Positions 11,579 through 23,430 of a stretch of DNA of 64,000 nt are shown one piece after another (position 1 is the stretch's first letter; the number at the start of each line of letters is the position of its first letter). Made by a program: the position numbers and the translations under genes. Where the stretch lies: NCBI RefSeq assembly GCF_023898315.1, contig NC_064614.1, forward strand, positions 378,013,348-378,077,347. Direction: 5' to 3'. The notes beneath the pieces are model-generated. The model was not told the origin of the DNA. It saw only the letters and a program-made list of their open reading frames with translations, and did no database searches. Source of the DNA: Schistocerca nitens (taxonomy: Eukaryota > Arthropoda > Insecta > Orthoptera > Acrididae).

Positions 11579-14500
11579 CAGTGTGAAGCTCGCATACAAT
11601 CCTGTACTCCATCGAATGCCAGTAGCTTGGACGCCTAGATTCAGAGTAAGCAACTGGCTGCGTTATTGTGTACTGCATGGCAGTTCACCACCATTTATAC
11701 ACCTGGATACTGACTGACAACATCTGAGCACGCTGAGAGAGGGTCTGGTTCAAGAACTGTTTATGTGATCTAGGCCAGCTAGTGTTTCTCTCGCACCAGC
11801 ACTTTATCTCGGAGACCAAAGGGAGTTAGCGCACTCACCACCATGAAGCAGTAGTGATTTGGCCTGCTTTTCTCGTCCAGTCAGCTTCTCTACCCACTCT
11901 ATTGTAGCTTAATGATGTCTTCGATTTTCAGAAACGGCGGGATATGTATTCCTACTTCATAGTACGTGCTTACCATAATGACGACTCCTTTCTCCCCATG
12001 AGATAGTTTTGTCGCATTGGCGCTAGGCACATCAATATTCCATATTAGGCCGTGCCTTGAAAATACATAAACATAATCTGTTGGGAACACAGCTTCCGTC
12101 ATTTTGTACAGTTCCTTTCAACTGACTCACTCACTCGATCAACTGACTCATGATCATACCTTCGGAAGACAAATTAAAAGATAATGTTGCTGGGTGCTCC
12201 AACAGTTCGAGATACTTCATTCAACATAGAAAAGCTGTCTGGAGATTCTTGTAGTCAGGTGCAACCATAAAATCACATCTGTAATTATTTGTACAAGCTA
12301 CTCTCGGCAGTGAGTCACCACTAGCAAAAAGTGACATCAGAGCAACTGAGTTGAGTCACGAGATTTCTTTGGTCTATGAATTGTGTGAGACGGATATAGG
12401 ACACTCTGAAAATAAAAAAAACAGTGGAATTTTAAGACACCTTGGAAATAAAATCCAATTTGGAACCATCTGTTACGCGAGAAATTAATCTTTTCAGTGG
12501 ATAAGTGTTGCTTATCTGCAAATGTATTGTAAATAACACTAACAAAGTCATAGCCTATTCAAAATTTTGGATTTACAACGTTTCCGGCAACATGCTATTC
12601 ATTTGTTCGAAAAGTTCTCGTATGGGGTCAGATGCACGCTGAAAAGACGCATTTAGTGTCACCAGGCATCAAATGTCATTGTAGTGTGCCACTAGTGAAG
12701 GAAACTTGCAAAATAAATGTGTCTAGTAATTGAAATTTTGCCTAATTATCAAGATAAATTTTATCACACATTTTCAATTAAAACGTCTTCTTCCATTTCA
12801 GCTTCATAATAATTTCAAATTTACTCTTCTCGTCTCGTATGGTGTTTTCTAATATGTTGGTTAAAATAAGTTTTAGAAAGGGCGAATGATTTGTATTATC
12901 AGACTGAAAAACTATAGTCCACAAAGTCATCAATTTTATCCTTTTACCGAGTATGGTGTTGGGTTTCTGTCAAGGAAGTATTGCAGTTTGCTCCAATTTC
13001 GATGTTTATTACTGATATTCATGTGAAGAAAAGGATAAATTTCGAGATGTCATGCCCGGTCTTCACTCATAACTAATAAAATTCTTGCATATGTACTGCC
13101 AGTACATGAGGCATGATCATTCGATACGAGTTCTCATGATGTTGAATATCATTAATAAAAATTACGAATGAAGCCAACTGATATAACCTTCACACCCCTA
13201 AAACTATATCTGTAAAACCTATTCGGTAATAAATCAAAGTTCATGATGTGTGCTGTGTCGAACAGTATGGTCGATTTCACCGCTTCGAGAGATACTTACC
13301 AAGTTGTGACACCCTTGTGAAGCGAGAGAGTAGTTGGAGCGGCTCGTGTGACGGACTTGAGCGCCACCGTAGCCGAGCTGGCTACAGCTGTTGTTGGTGG
13401 TGGCCGACAGCTGCAGCAATCATAACAAGCAACATCTGCTTGCAGGTGGGCGGCCTTGTGAACATATAAGTGGGAAGAAACGGTGTCCAAGTCAGCTGCT
13501 GAAATACTATTAAGAAGAAAGGTTTGGGTTGATCCAATATGGAGGGCCTCAACTACTGTGTATTGCCGCAAGAAACAACGGTGAGCACGGACAAGGCAGC
13601 CATGTGAACGACAACCTGCCACAGTAGTTACTGTCTTTAGTTGGTCGGACGCACAGTAGAACCAGAAGAGGCGAAGGAGCGGCTTCTGCTGGTGGATAGA
13701 GCAGCCTGGCGTCTTTGAGATTTATCTGGTGTACCGTATTACGTGCGAACGTGTTTTGAGTGTAACCACTTGCAAGACAACTTCCTGAATGTCAGTCTGC
13801 AAGTGACGAGTAACCGTTTGCTTGCATTGATGGCACGCAAGTTGTGGAATAGTGTGTATTGCGATTCAGAGCATGCATAATTGTTTCAGTGTAGACTGTG
13901 ATCGTGATTAAGAAAGTTAAAGGGAATTTGATCGTTTTTCGTACGTGTATGAATCATTTGTTTATACAGTTATTTGAGGAGTTGGTTGAGTATAGAATTA
14001 TTACGAATGAGCTAGTGGTTCACTCTTGTGCATTAAGACTTTGTTTTGTTATTGCCTTAAAGGATTATATCGTCATATATGTAATAAATTGTATACGAGT
14101 GCGTATCTTGGTAGTGTCGTTGGCAGTTGGTGACTTAGTTCTCGGGTGCCAGTAGTGATAGTAGGGCAAGGTTTCGCTAGACTCTAAGTTAGTGATCGTA
14201 AATGAGTTAACTATCTTTTGCCACTGGAAGCTTTTCACTTGTCATTTCTGATTGTGGAAGAGTATCAGACAATTTTAAAGCTTTTGTTGTTGCCTGGTGA
14301 CCTGTTGTATGGCCACACTGAATTTTTTCTGTATTTGGCCTTGTTCTGTCGTTGCCAAAAGGATATTTTGTGCTTGGTTATTTTAGGCCTATGTAAGTCT
14401 TTTCAGGCCACATAAAATTACATTTATTTTATTGTAAGTGGTTTCTCCTCTGTGAAATGGAATTTTGATGCTAAAAAAATAACTGTTTAATTCCGCCCTA

Positions 14501-15495
14501 CGTCCACATACACGCCGCACGAACACCACTCCACCTAAATCCTATGCTGCAGACGTACGACAAGATGGTTAATATAGCCCAGCTAATGGATGCTTTCTTC
14601 AAGTAATTCACTAAGATCGATAATTAACGTAATATAGAACGTTGAAAACATATTTGTCGGATTACTCTTAACCAAAGTACATAATAGCTGACGACGATTC
14701 TGTAACAAGCTTCGCGGTCGAATATAACGTGTATTCCAGTGATGCGTTTTCAGTTTTGTTTATTCAGTGGGGTGTGGTTCAACGGCCCACATAAAGTCAT
14801 AAAAGTAACGTAACAGATAACGCGGGAAATCACGTAGGACTGTGTGTCTGAGGCAAACAATCTAAGACCGTTAGTCTGAAATCATGTGTTTCATGCTGTT
14901 TTTTGGATGACAACCGGCTCATATTAGTCACCTAATTAAATAATACCTGTTAAAAGCTCTAGAAGGTTGCCATCTATCTGCAGACAAACATACGTGAATG
15001 CTTGTTCGCTGCAAACATTATCTCCTGTTTCGACTGCTAAGCCTTATAGACATGGCTGGTGGTCCCCTTGAATACACTGCCTGTGTGGAGACTTCACCGC
15101 ACAGTTGCTACCCAATGCGTACGTCTTGGTAGGGATGAGATTTCAGTCGAACATCTACGAGTGAGTTAAACGCAAATGTGGATCTATATCTCTCTGCTTA
15201 ACTTTTGAACGACCCTTCATGAACTTCCTTGATGCCACATCAGTCGTTATAAACAATAACCTGTACAACAGCTTGTTACGAAGGAACAGATGCAATGACT
15301 ACTAACATCTAACTACCTACGAGTTTCATCTTCCAACGAGTCCAGTGAGTGACGACTCGACGAATTAAACTTCGGGGGCTACGTTCTGTTCGTGTCACAG
15401 TACAAACTCGTGTGTTACTCCCAAACATACAGCTGTCTGTGTGGACAGTTCAAGCATATTTCATCGCCGCTGAATTACATTTAGCTTCTGTAACG
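11579..15495. other. Unassigned AT-rich DNA
   Basis: I see no coding region or repeat I can name. Short open stretches around 13234-13622 and 13898-14415 overlap on both strands and have no recognisable domain. The 13300-13900 block is less AT-rich than its surroundings and could be part of an unrecognised element. Confidence 0.3.
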
Positions 15496-15502
15496 TTATT
15501 AA

Positions 15503-15563
15503 CATGGAGAGCTGCATCAAACCAGTCTCAGGACTGAAGACCACAACAACAACAACAACAACA
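15503..15563 (+). mobile_element. 61-bp tail of an RTE-like LINE
   Basis: It carries the same 3' end as the LINE at 20083-20977 (gagctgcatcaaaccagtct, then a CAA repeat). It is flanked by a 7-bp repeat ttattaa (15496-15502 and 15564-15570), consistent with an extremely 5'-truncated insertion. Confidence 0.8.
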
Positions 15564-15841
15564 TTATTAAAGTACTACCCCAGCAGATCGGGTTTGAAAA
15601 TGTAATTTTTTCCCTCTGTGGTTATTTATGTCCAATGCCTGTCTCAGAGTTAGTAGAAGTATAAGGAGGTATCTACAAGTTTTAAGACAGAAAAAGACTC
15701 TGGTGCACCTTCCCTAGCTCGTTTCTTATCCCATCTTAATTTTTTTTTATTTGTGTCCATTCAAATTCTTTTTCCTCTCCTATCCTTCCCTGATCTTACC
15801 TCTCGTCTTTTCGCACTATTCTCTTCTTTCACATGTATATA

Positions 15842-17048
15842 CACTGAAGAGCCAAAGAAACTAGTGCACCTGCCTAATGTCGTGTAGGGCCCCGCGAGCA
15901 CGCAGAAGTGCCACAGAACGACGTGGCATGCACTCGAATAATGTCTGAATTACTGCTGTAACGAACTGACTCCATGAATCCTGCAGGGCTGTCCATAAGT
16001 CCGTAAGAATACGAGGGAGTGGAGATCTCTTTTCAACAGAACGTTGCAGAGACATCCCAGATATGCTCAGTAATGTTCATGTCTAGGGAATTTGGTGGCC
16101 AGCGGAAGTGTTTAAATTCTGAAGAGTGTTGCTGGAGCCACTCTGTAGGAATTTTGCACGTATGGGGTGTCGCATTGTCCTGCTGGAATGGCCCAAGTCC
16201 GTCGGATCACAATGAAATTGAATGGATGCAGGTGATCAGACAAGATGCTTACGTACGTGTCACCTGTCAGAGTCGTATCAGGGTTCCCGTATCACTCCAG
16301 CTTCACACGCCCCGCACCGTTACAGAGCGTCCACCAGCTTTGACATTCCCCTGCTACCATGCAGGATCCATGGATTATGAAGTTCTCTCCGTACCCGTAT
16401 ACGTCCATCCGCTCGATACAATTTGGAACGAGACTCGCTCGATCAGGCAACATGTTTCCAGCCATCAACAAACCAATGTCGGTGTTGACGGGCCCAGGCG
16501 AGGTGTAAAGCTTTGTATCATGCAGTCACCAAGGGTACAAGAGTGGGCCTTCGGCTCCGAAAGCCCATATCGATGATGTTTCGTTGAATGGTTCGCACAG
16601 TGACACTGGTTGATGGCCCGGCATTGAAATCTGCAGCAATTTACAGAAGGGTTGCACTTCCGTCATGTTCGAAGATTCTCTCCGGTCGTCGTTGGTTCCG
16701 TCCTGGGAGAATCTTTTTCCGGCCGCAGCGATGTCGGAGATTTGATGTTTTGTCAGATTTCTGACATTCACGATGCACTCGTAAGATGGTCGTACGGGAA
16801 AGTCCCCACTTCATCGCTACCTCGGAGATGCTGTGTCCCATCGCTTGTGCGCCGACTATAACACTACGTTCAAACTCATTCACATCTTGATTATCTGTCA
16901 TTGTAGCAGCAGAACCGATCTAACAACTGTACCAGACACTTGTTGTCTTATACAGGCGTTGCCGACTACAGCGCCGTATTCTGCCTGTTTACGTATCTCT
17001 GTATTTGAATACGCATGCCTATACCAATTTGTTTTTTACGCTTCAGTG
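15842..17048 (-). mobile_element. Tc1-like DNA transposon, decayed full-length copy
   Basis: The ends are inverted: left cactgaagagccaaagaaac, right ending cgcttcagtg. TA dinucleotides lie immediately outside (15840-15841 and 17049-17050), the Tc1/mariner target. At 1207 bp it is about the length of an autonomous Tc1-like element, and its interior reads as a broken transposase on the minus strand. Confidence 0.88.
15861..16901 (-). pseudogene. Tc1-like transposase pseudogene
   Basis: It starts at the minus-strand ATG at 16901. The N-terminal helix-turn-helix is intact for about 75 residues: NEFERSVIVGAQAMGHSISE and the recognition-helix region WGLSRTTILRVHRECQ. Downstream the frame is lost near 16700, and the DDE part survives only in fragments on different frames. 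The family binds the TIRs and performs cut-and-paste transposition in the nucleus. Plus-strand open reading through 16019-16576 is the antisense of this gene. Confidence 0.75.
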
Positions 17049-17065
17049 TATATGACTATATGCTT

Positions 17066-17187
<122 letters not shown>

Positions 17188-17525
17188 TATAGCAAGATAG
17201 TTATTTTCCCTCTGGAATGGTACGATGTAATATTTAGGTGACTTAGCTCTCAAATAAGTCGTATCTACAACAAGAGAAAATGTTATAATTCAATTGTCAT
17301 TCAGTAACATCTTGTGTATCATTCATGTTAGCGTACTACGTGCAATAAAAATATTTTTGTGATAAAGTTGTTCAATTACGACGTTTATTCTTCATCTTTG
17401 TACCCTTGTCCCGCAACTGCCACCTCCTGCATGGTTATGAGCTAATGTGGCGGGGATAATTTAAAGGGTAGCTTGATGTCCTTCATGTCGCCACCCTGTT
17501 AGTCTCCGGGACAGAATCCATGCAG

Positions 17526-17711
17526 CCGTCCGCTGTGGCCGTGCGATTCTAGGCGCTTCAGTCCGGAACCGTGCTGCTGCTACGGTCGCAGGTTCGAATC
17601 CTGCCTCGGGCATGGATGTGTGTGATGTCCTGAGGTTAGTTACGTTTAAGTAGTTCTAAGTCTAGGGAACTGATGACCTCAGATGTGTGCTTGGAGCCAT
17701 TTGAACCATTT
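17526..17711 (+). mobile_element. tRNA-headed SINE
   Basis: It belongs to the same family as the copy at 9090, with box B ggttcgaatcc and the tail ending 'gagccatttgaaccatt'. The target-site duplication is agaatccatgcag (17513-17525) versus agaatgcatgcag (17712-17724), one mismatch in 13. Confidence 0.93.
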
Positions 17712-17798
17712 AGAATGCATGCAGCTTTATCACTTATAAAACTGTGCGAAAGTTTTCCAAATGAAATTTTCACTCTGCAGCGGAGTGTGCGCTGATAT

Positions 17799-18034
17799 GA
17801 AACTTCCTGGCAGATTAAAACTGTGTGCCCGACCGAGACTCGAACTCGGGACCTTTGCCTTTCGCGGGCAAGTGCTCTACCAACTGAGCTACCGAAGCAC
17901 GACTCACGCCCGGTACTCACAGCTTTACTTCTGCCAGTACCTCGTCTCCTACCTTCCAAACTTGCCCGCGAAAGACAAACGTCCCGAGTTCGAGTCTCGG
18001 TTGGGCACACAGTTTTAATCTGCCAGGAAGTTTC
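17799..18034. repeat. Inverted-repeat element with tRNA-like arms
   Basis: Two 74-bp arms (17799-17872 and 17961-18034) are near-perfect inverted copies, starting tgaaacttcctggcagatt and ending in the complement. Each arm contains the T-arm and anticodon-arm half of a tRNA-like sequence. The left side (about 17834-17905, minus strand) carries almost a whole tRNA: D-arm GTAGCTCAGTTGGTAGAGC, anticodon arm, and a perfect T-arm around GAGTTCGAGTCTCGG. The acceptor stem does not pair, so it is not a working tRNA gene. A related copy lies at 43875-44330 and a remnant at 54420-54640. Confidence 0.8.
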
Positions 18035-18109
18035 AGTTTTCCAAATGTTTGCGAATCGTGTAACTGAGGTGGTTCATGGACAACAGCCCGGTATTCACTT
18101 AGTCGGTTG

Positions 18110-18240
18110 TTTCAAACCGTCTAAAAGCTACGTCAAGGCTGGCTCGTTAATCCGCCGGGTGCAATCGATCCTGGGCCGGCGCACCTGTCCGTCCCGGAAA
18201 CGGAGCTCTATACGCTCGGTTACCCGCGTAAGTCGTAACG
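18110..18240 (-). repeat. Possible tRNA-derived repeat
   Basis: A GC-rich block (ccgccgggtgcaatcgatcc, later cgctcggttacccgcg) resembles the complement of a degenerate tRNA-derived SINE head with box-like elements. No target-site duplication was found. Confidence 0.4.
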
Positions 18241-18959
18241 ACATTTATATCTGATTGCATTATAACAGTCTGCCGCCCCATCTGGCACTGGTCGGAATAA
18301 AATAACCTTTTATTCTGCAGTCACCACTGCACTTGCAATTTTTGCTACGTAGAACTTTTTAAGCACTTGTGTCAATTATGTGTCAGACATAACGTAATTA
18401 ATATGCACATATAAACAATAATTTACTGTCGAAAGAATGAAATGAATATTTACATAATACAACCCACTGGAATGCACATATGTGGGTTGCAGTCCAAGAG
18501 TGCGTTGAGTCATACAATGATAAAACCATAGTACGTACGTTAGCCTAGTAGGCCATAAAACGTAACATAAATTAAGCACGTTAAAAGTGGTTGGTGTACA
18601 GCATTGGAGAACACCATATAACACAAAATTTTACCACATTACAGGACTTGATAATTAAACACATGAACCCACATGTTTCCTAAACAGGTGCGACGTAGCA
18701 CTTCAGTGTAAAAGGCTGCTGGACTAAAGATTGCTTGGCGACCCTTCACTGTCAATTGTTCAGAACGAAACTTTGAATTGCTTTTGTTCAAATAACGTAT
18801 AGCAACCATCTTTAGCCTACGAGAGGGTCATACTGCTATGTATTAATTTTCTTTATGAGATACACATCTCAGAAATATAGGAGCATTCGTAAAATCCGAC
18901 TACGAAGAAAGTGATGTACACACCTGACAACGGTGCACTGTCTTTTAAAGCGTGATCAT

Positions 18960-19156
18960 CGGTCCCATCGGATTAGAACGGATGGGGAAGGAAGTCGGCC
19001 GTGCCCTTTCAAAGGAACCGTCCCGGCATTTGCCTGAAGTTATTTAGGGAAATCACGGAAAACGTAAATCAGGATGGCCGAACGCGGGTCTGAACAGTCG
19101 TCCTCCCAAGTGCGAGTCCAGTGTGTTGACCACTGCGCCACCTCGCTCGGTTTTTG
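18960..19156 (-). mobile_element. Second tRNA-derived SINE family
   Basis: On the minus strand the head reads gaggtggcgcagtggtcaac (box A-like) and then a box B-like 'ctgttcagaccc', followed by a body containing 'gggaaatcacggaaaacg' (plus-strand sense). Possible target-site duplication tcttttaa (18951-18958) and ccttttaa (19157-19164). Confidence 0.7.
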
Positions 19157-19164
19157 CCTTTTAA

Positions 19165-20073
19165 TCAGTATAATGGAAAGAAAATGCGTGTATGTTTGTG
19201 TGTGTGGGGGGGGGGGAGAATGGGTCCACAGAATCGGCGATGAAATGCTACCACGTTTGACGCGACTGTTACTGAATTGAAGAATGAAGAGGGCAGAGGT
19301 CATAGAGGCACTTAAAGTAAATTTTGGTAATGCAGATTCTTCCCGGTCTACATCTGAAGTCAGTTAACAATTTATAGGACATCTTTCACAAAATTCAAAA
19401 GAAATTATTTGACGACCATCATTACCGAAGGTAGATCCAATGTTTCATTTGATTTTGTTGCTAGTGGTTAACGTTCTGTAAACGGGTGTTACTTACGTCT
19501 TGCAATGACATCGCATGAAAATGTCGATTGTCGTTAGCAAGCCAAGTGTTTTCGTAAAATCATCCTTATCTTTACAATGTCCGTGTTACGTTCCTGTCTA
19601 GCAATCTAAATCAGAATCAACGGGAAAAAGCAGTTCCGAAAAAGTTAAAGTATAAGCTTTAGTGTAGTTTCTCAGGTTTTCGCTGTCTTTGCATTTATCA
19701 ATTTCAAAATAATATTTTTCTTCGTTTTAAAAATCTTTTTTCATCGCGTTTACTTCGAGGGTATTAGTATTTAATAAAGACAGACTACATAATTTGAATC
19801 GTTCTGTCATTCTGTTTACCAATTAAGCTGGATATAACAAGTGGAATGCGTCGCTGTCGGTTTTGAAATCATTGTGGGGGTCTTTTACCTGGGGCTTATC
19901 TGTCGGACCTGTAGGACGGTAATGTAACGTTTCTTTGGGAAGTCCTTAGCAATATCTTTCACAGTTCCGTCAGATGAGTTCCTATAAGGTCTCACAGAAC
20001 TCACATGCGCCAGCTCTTCGTCCGCGTATATAAAGTGATGCCATATAAATGGCACGTAGAATTATGGATATGT
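19165..20073. other. Unassigned DNA
   Basis: A G-run microsatellite (19206-19216) lies just outside to the left. No coding region or named repeat was recognised. Confidence 0.3.
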
Positions 20074-20082
20074 AGACCATGG

Positions 20083-20959
20083 TTATCAACACAAAGTCAA
20101 ATAGGTGTAATGCAGGAGTAGGTTTAATAATGAATAGGAAAATAGGAATGCGGGTAAGCTACTACAAACAGCATAGTGAACGCATTATTGTGGCCGAGAT
20201 AGATACGAAGCCCACGCCCACTACAGTAGTACAAGTTTATATGCCAACTAGTTCTGCAGATGACGAAGAAATTGAAGAAATGTATGATGAAATAAAAGAA
20301 ATTATTCAGATAGTGAAGGGAGACGAAAATTTAATAGTCATGGGTGACTGGAATTCGAGTGTAGGAAAAGGGAGAGAAGGAAACGTAGTACGTGAATATG
20401 GATTGGGGCTAAGAAATGAAAGAGGAAGCCGTCTGGTAGAATTCTGCACAGACTGTAGACTGTCAATGGCAAGGAAAGCGTTTCTGAAGAAGAGAAATTT
20501 CTTAACTCGAGTATAGATTTAAGTGTCAGGAAGTCGTTTCTGAAAGTATTTGTATGGAGTGTAGCCACGTATGGAAGTGAAACATGGACGATAACCAGTT
20601 TGGATAAGAAGAGAATAGAAGCTTTCGAAATGTGGTGCTACAGAAGAATGCTGAAGATAAGGTGGGTAGATCACGTAACTAATGAGGAGGTACTGAATAG
20701 GATTGGGGAGAAGAGGAGTTTGTGGCACAACTTGACCAGAAGAAGGGATCGTTTGGTAGGACATGTTCTGAGGCATCAAGGGATCACCAATTTAGTATTG
20801 GAGGGCATCGTGGAGGGTAAAAATCGTAGGGGGAGACCAAGAGATGAATACACTAAGCAGATTCAGAAGGATGTAGGTTGCAGTAGGTACTGGGAGATGA
20901 AGAAGCTTGCACAGGATAGAGCAGCATGGAGAGCTGCATCAAACCAGTCTCAGGACTGA
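20083..20959 (+). pseudogene. LINE ORF2 relic: endonuclease joined to C-terminal tail
   Basis: The first part (to about 20516) matches the APE-type endonuclease/exonuclease/phosphatase fold: GVGLIMNRKIGMRVSYYK, VVQVYMPTS, and the metal-site motif VMGDWNSSVG. The second part (about 20520-20959) begins RKSFLKVFVWSVATYGSETW, passes the MLKIRWVDHVTNEEVL block that follows the RT in this LINE type, and ends AAWRAASNQSQD. The whole catalytic RT core, including its YADD-type box, is absent, so the copy was dead from the deletion onwards. Confidence 0.85.
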
Positions 20960-20977
20960 AGACCACAACAACAACAA
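20083..20977 (+). mobile_element. RTE-like LINE, 5'-truncated and internally deleted
   Basis: It is bounded by a 9-bp target-site duplication agaccatgg (20074-20082 and 20978-20986) and ends in a CAA repeat tail. The left two fifths encode an endonuclease and the right half the C-terminal end of the protein. The reverse transcriptase between them is missing, with the junction at about 20490-20525. Confidence 0.88.
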
Positions 20978-20986
20978 CAGACCATG

Positions 20987-23290
20987 GATACTACTTTGTT
21001 TAGCATGATAAGCTTTTATTAAGATGTTATGGACTAAATTAATTTCCATAATATGATAGAATGTACTCTTTTCTACAAACGTATCACAGAGCTCACTAAT
21101 ATACTATACATACACTTAAAATGTATTATTAATGAGAAAGAGAAGACTCTTAAAGGCAACATGTTCATGGTCCTAACTTACACTACATAATTAAACGAAA
21201 CTCGTATTCCTTTACGAGTTAAACAGAGACATTGAACGAACGTGATGGGAGCGGAGTAATTGTTGCTACAAAGGTTCAGAATTTTCTTTTATTTGGAAAA
21301 CTGTAGTCCATTTTTAACAATTCTTCAACTACACATAATACATTATACAAGGCAATATAACCAAGTAAATCACACATCGGTTTTCAAAAGTACAAAACTT
21401 TATGAACTAGTTACAATTATTGCATGTTATATCGTCATCGTCTTCCAGCTGTAGATCGTAGTGACATTCATCAACTTTTTTTCTCACCTACGTCCAATAT
21501 CTATCACAGAGAACTTTCAGTACCATACTAACACAGAAAATAGACACCATGGTGAACAAGAGTTTTCTTAAGTCATTTGATTTTCAGCAAAAATATTCTC
21601 TGGACCCAACTGAAACTATCTTTTACACATTTCTTCAATGAAAATTAGTTTTCACCTATTAGCGGATTTTGTTTCACCTATTGCCGCATTATATGGAAGA
21701 TACTCGAAGATTCAGTTAACATGTACCGTTTTACGGATCGACTGCCCTCTTTTAATAAACTGATATCCAATTTGCTGACCAGAATTACATTGTTTGTTGT
21801 AGTATCTTACCTTGTATAATAACCTTTCACAGTACAAAACTCCGGCTAAGAACTTCTACGTCAAGAGAAGAGCCAGATGAAAGCGATAGACTTCTCAACA
21901 ATCTCGAATATATTTGGCATTCACAGCAAAGACTTAACTTCCAAACTAACATTAATAACATTAACAACAGCTTTGAAAGAGAGTAATTAGTAGAGGTCCG
22001 TGACAATGAGTATCTCAGCGTTCGCTGAATGAAGACTTCATCTCATCTCAATAAATATATGATGTACAAAATGATTAAGAGTTTTCTGTTAGAAATTGTC
22101 ATTTTTCTATTGACACGTGACTATATGAAATAAATATTGCAGTCATCTGAGCTCTTCGCTCTAAAATGAATCGAGATTTGTACTTCAACTTTCACTACTC
22201 ATTTCCTCTGATGATACTGGTATCTAAACGGGACTTACAACCTAATACTTCCTTAAAACTCTTATTGTATAAATAATTAGTAGAAAGTTGGAACTTTTAT
22301 GATTGTATGACACGTAAATCTGCTAAATCTACAATAAATCTAGCATTATTCATAAAATACTGTCACTGGAGGTATTGTTCGAGAAACAGTTTCTTTGTTA
22401 ATGGCAGCTTGTGTAGTTAAGTGATAAATTATCTTCTTCTTAGATATTTTACCTTCTTTTAAAATTAGTTTATTGCTGATCAGTAAAAGTAGACATTTCA
22501 AAAAAGTATATCTTTAAGTAAGATAACCTGGCAATGAAAAGAATGAGTGAGATTACAGGAACCCGTAACGTGGACAGATGTTTCAAAAATTGGCGTACCG
22601 TATCAAGTACGTAGTTACTTAACAAGGAACGTGTTGCTCTTAGATCAAGAGACCATAGGATACTGTTTGCAGGAGTCAGTAGGAACAGCCAGTGGAGGTG
22701 GAGTTTCTTCTGCGTCGTGCGGCATCGTCGTTGTGTCCTGGTCAAGGGTTGGCGGGTTTCTCCTGTGGGTGTGACTTCTTCTGGAAGGCAGGCCGTGACT
22801 AGCGGTTTGACTTCCTGCGGTACACGACTACCATCTTCTCCTGAAACAACAGTCGTGTTAGTCACTTATTCTCGAAATGCCTGAGCGACATGCTAGCAAC
22901 TAAGAGTCTCGCTGCTGCTAGCTTCTCTCTGCTGGCAGCAACGGAAATGAGCAGTTGTTGACAATTGGAAAGTGGAAATGGAAAACGTTCTAAGTGTCTG
23001 TTTTCCCAAGGAAAGGGTTTTCTGTGCTACTGCGTTTTCGGTACTCTGTGGCATGTCCCTACACTTGGTGCAGATGCCCAACTATGGGGAAAGTCTTTCA
23101 AACATGCATTGGTAGATGGCTTCGATCTTTCTGTCAGTGTGTACTTCTCTCTGGGGTTCCAAAATTTACAAGGTATGAGCAGTGGTTTCTGCTGACTATG
23201 GTTTTACTAGCTACAAATCAAATGCTCTGTTTCTGTACACATATTCAGAATCAAAACATAATACTTGAGGATTAATGATGCTTGGGAAAT
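20987..23290. other. Unassigned DNA
   Basis: This is AT-rich to about 22550. A less AT-rich block at 22600-22870 contains a possible splice acceptor on the minus strand (22841-22843), described under findings. Nothing else was recognised. Confidence 0.3.
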
Positions 23291-23402
23291 ATTTTCTTCA
23301 TACAATTTGGCGAAAACTGGCATTTCTGAGGCCATGGCTTTGTAAAAACTGTAATAGAAGACCTAGCTACTGCTATTTATTAACGCAAATAACGATATTA
23401 CT

Positions 23403-23430
23403 GATTTCGACCAGTCAGGTTCATCTTCAG
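23403..23430 (-). ncRNA. Hammerhead-like core motif (fossil)
   Basis: On the minus strand CTGAAGA (23424-23430) is followed by a short hairpin and GAAAT (GAAAC in the consensus), then CAGTAATA. It matches the form of the motifs at 25862, 43421, 48275, 51031 and 52154, with the GAAAC box altered. Confidence 0.35.

Noticed and set aside
13234..13622. Overlapping open frames on both strands as a host exon
   Set aside because: No domain, no convincing splice sites, and similar coding length on both strands.
16019..16576. 185-residue plus-strand open frame
   Set aside because: It lies inside a Tc1 element and is the antisense of the transposase.
17834..17905. tRNA gene on the minus strand
   Set aside because: D-, anticodon- and T-arms fold, but the acceptor stem does not pair, position 33 is not T, and the sequence is part of an inverted-repeat element with relatives at 43950 and 54420.
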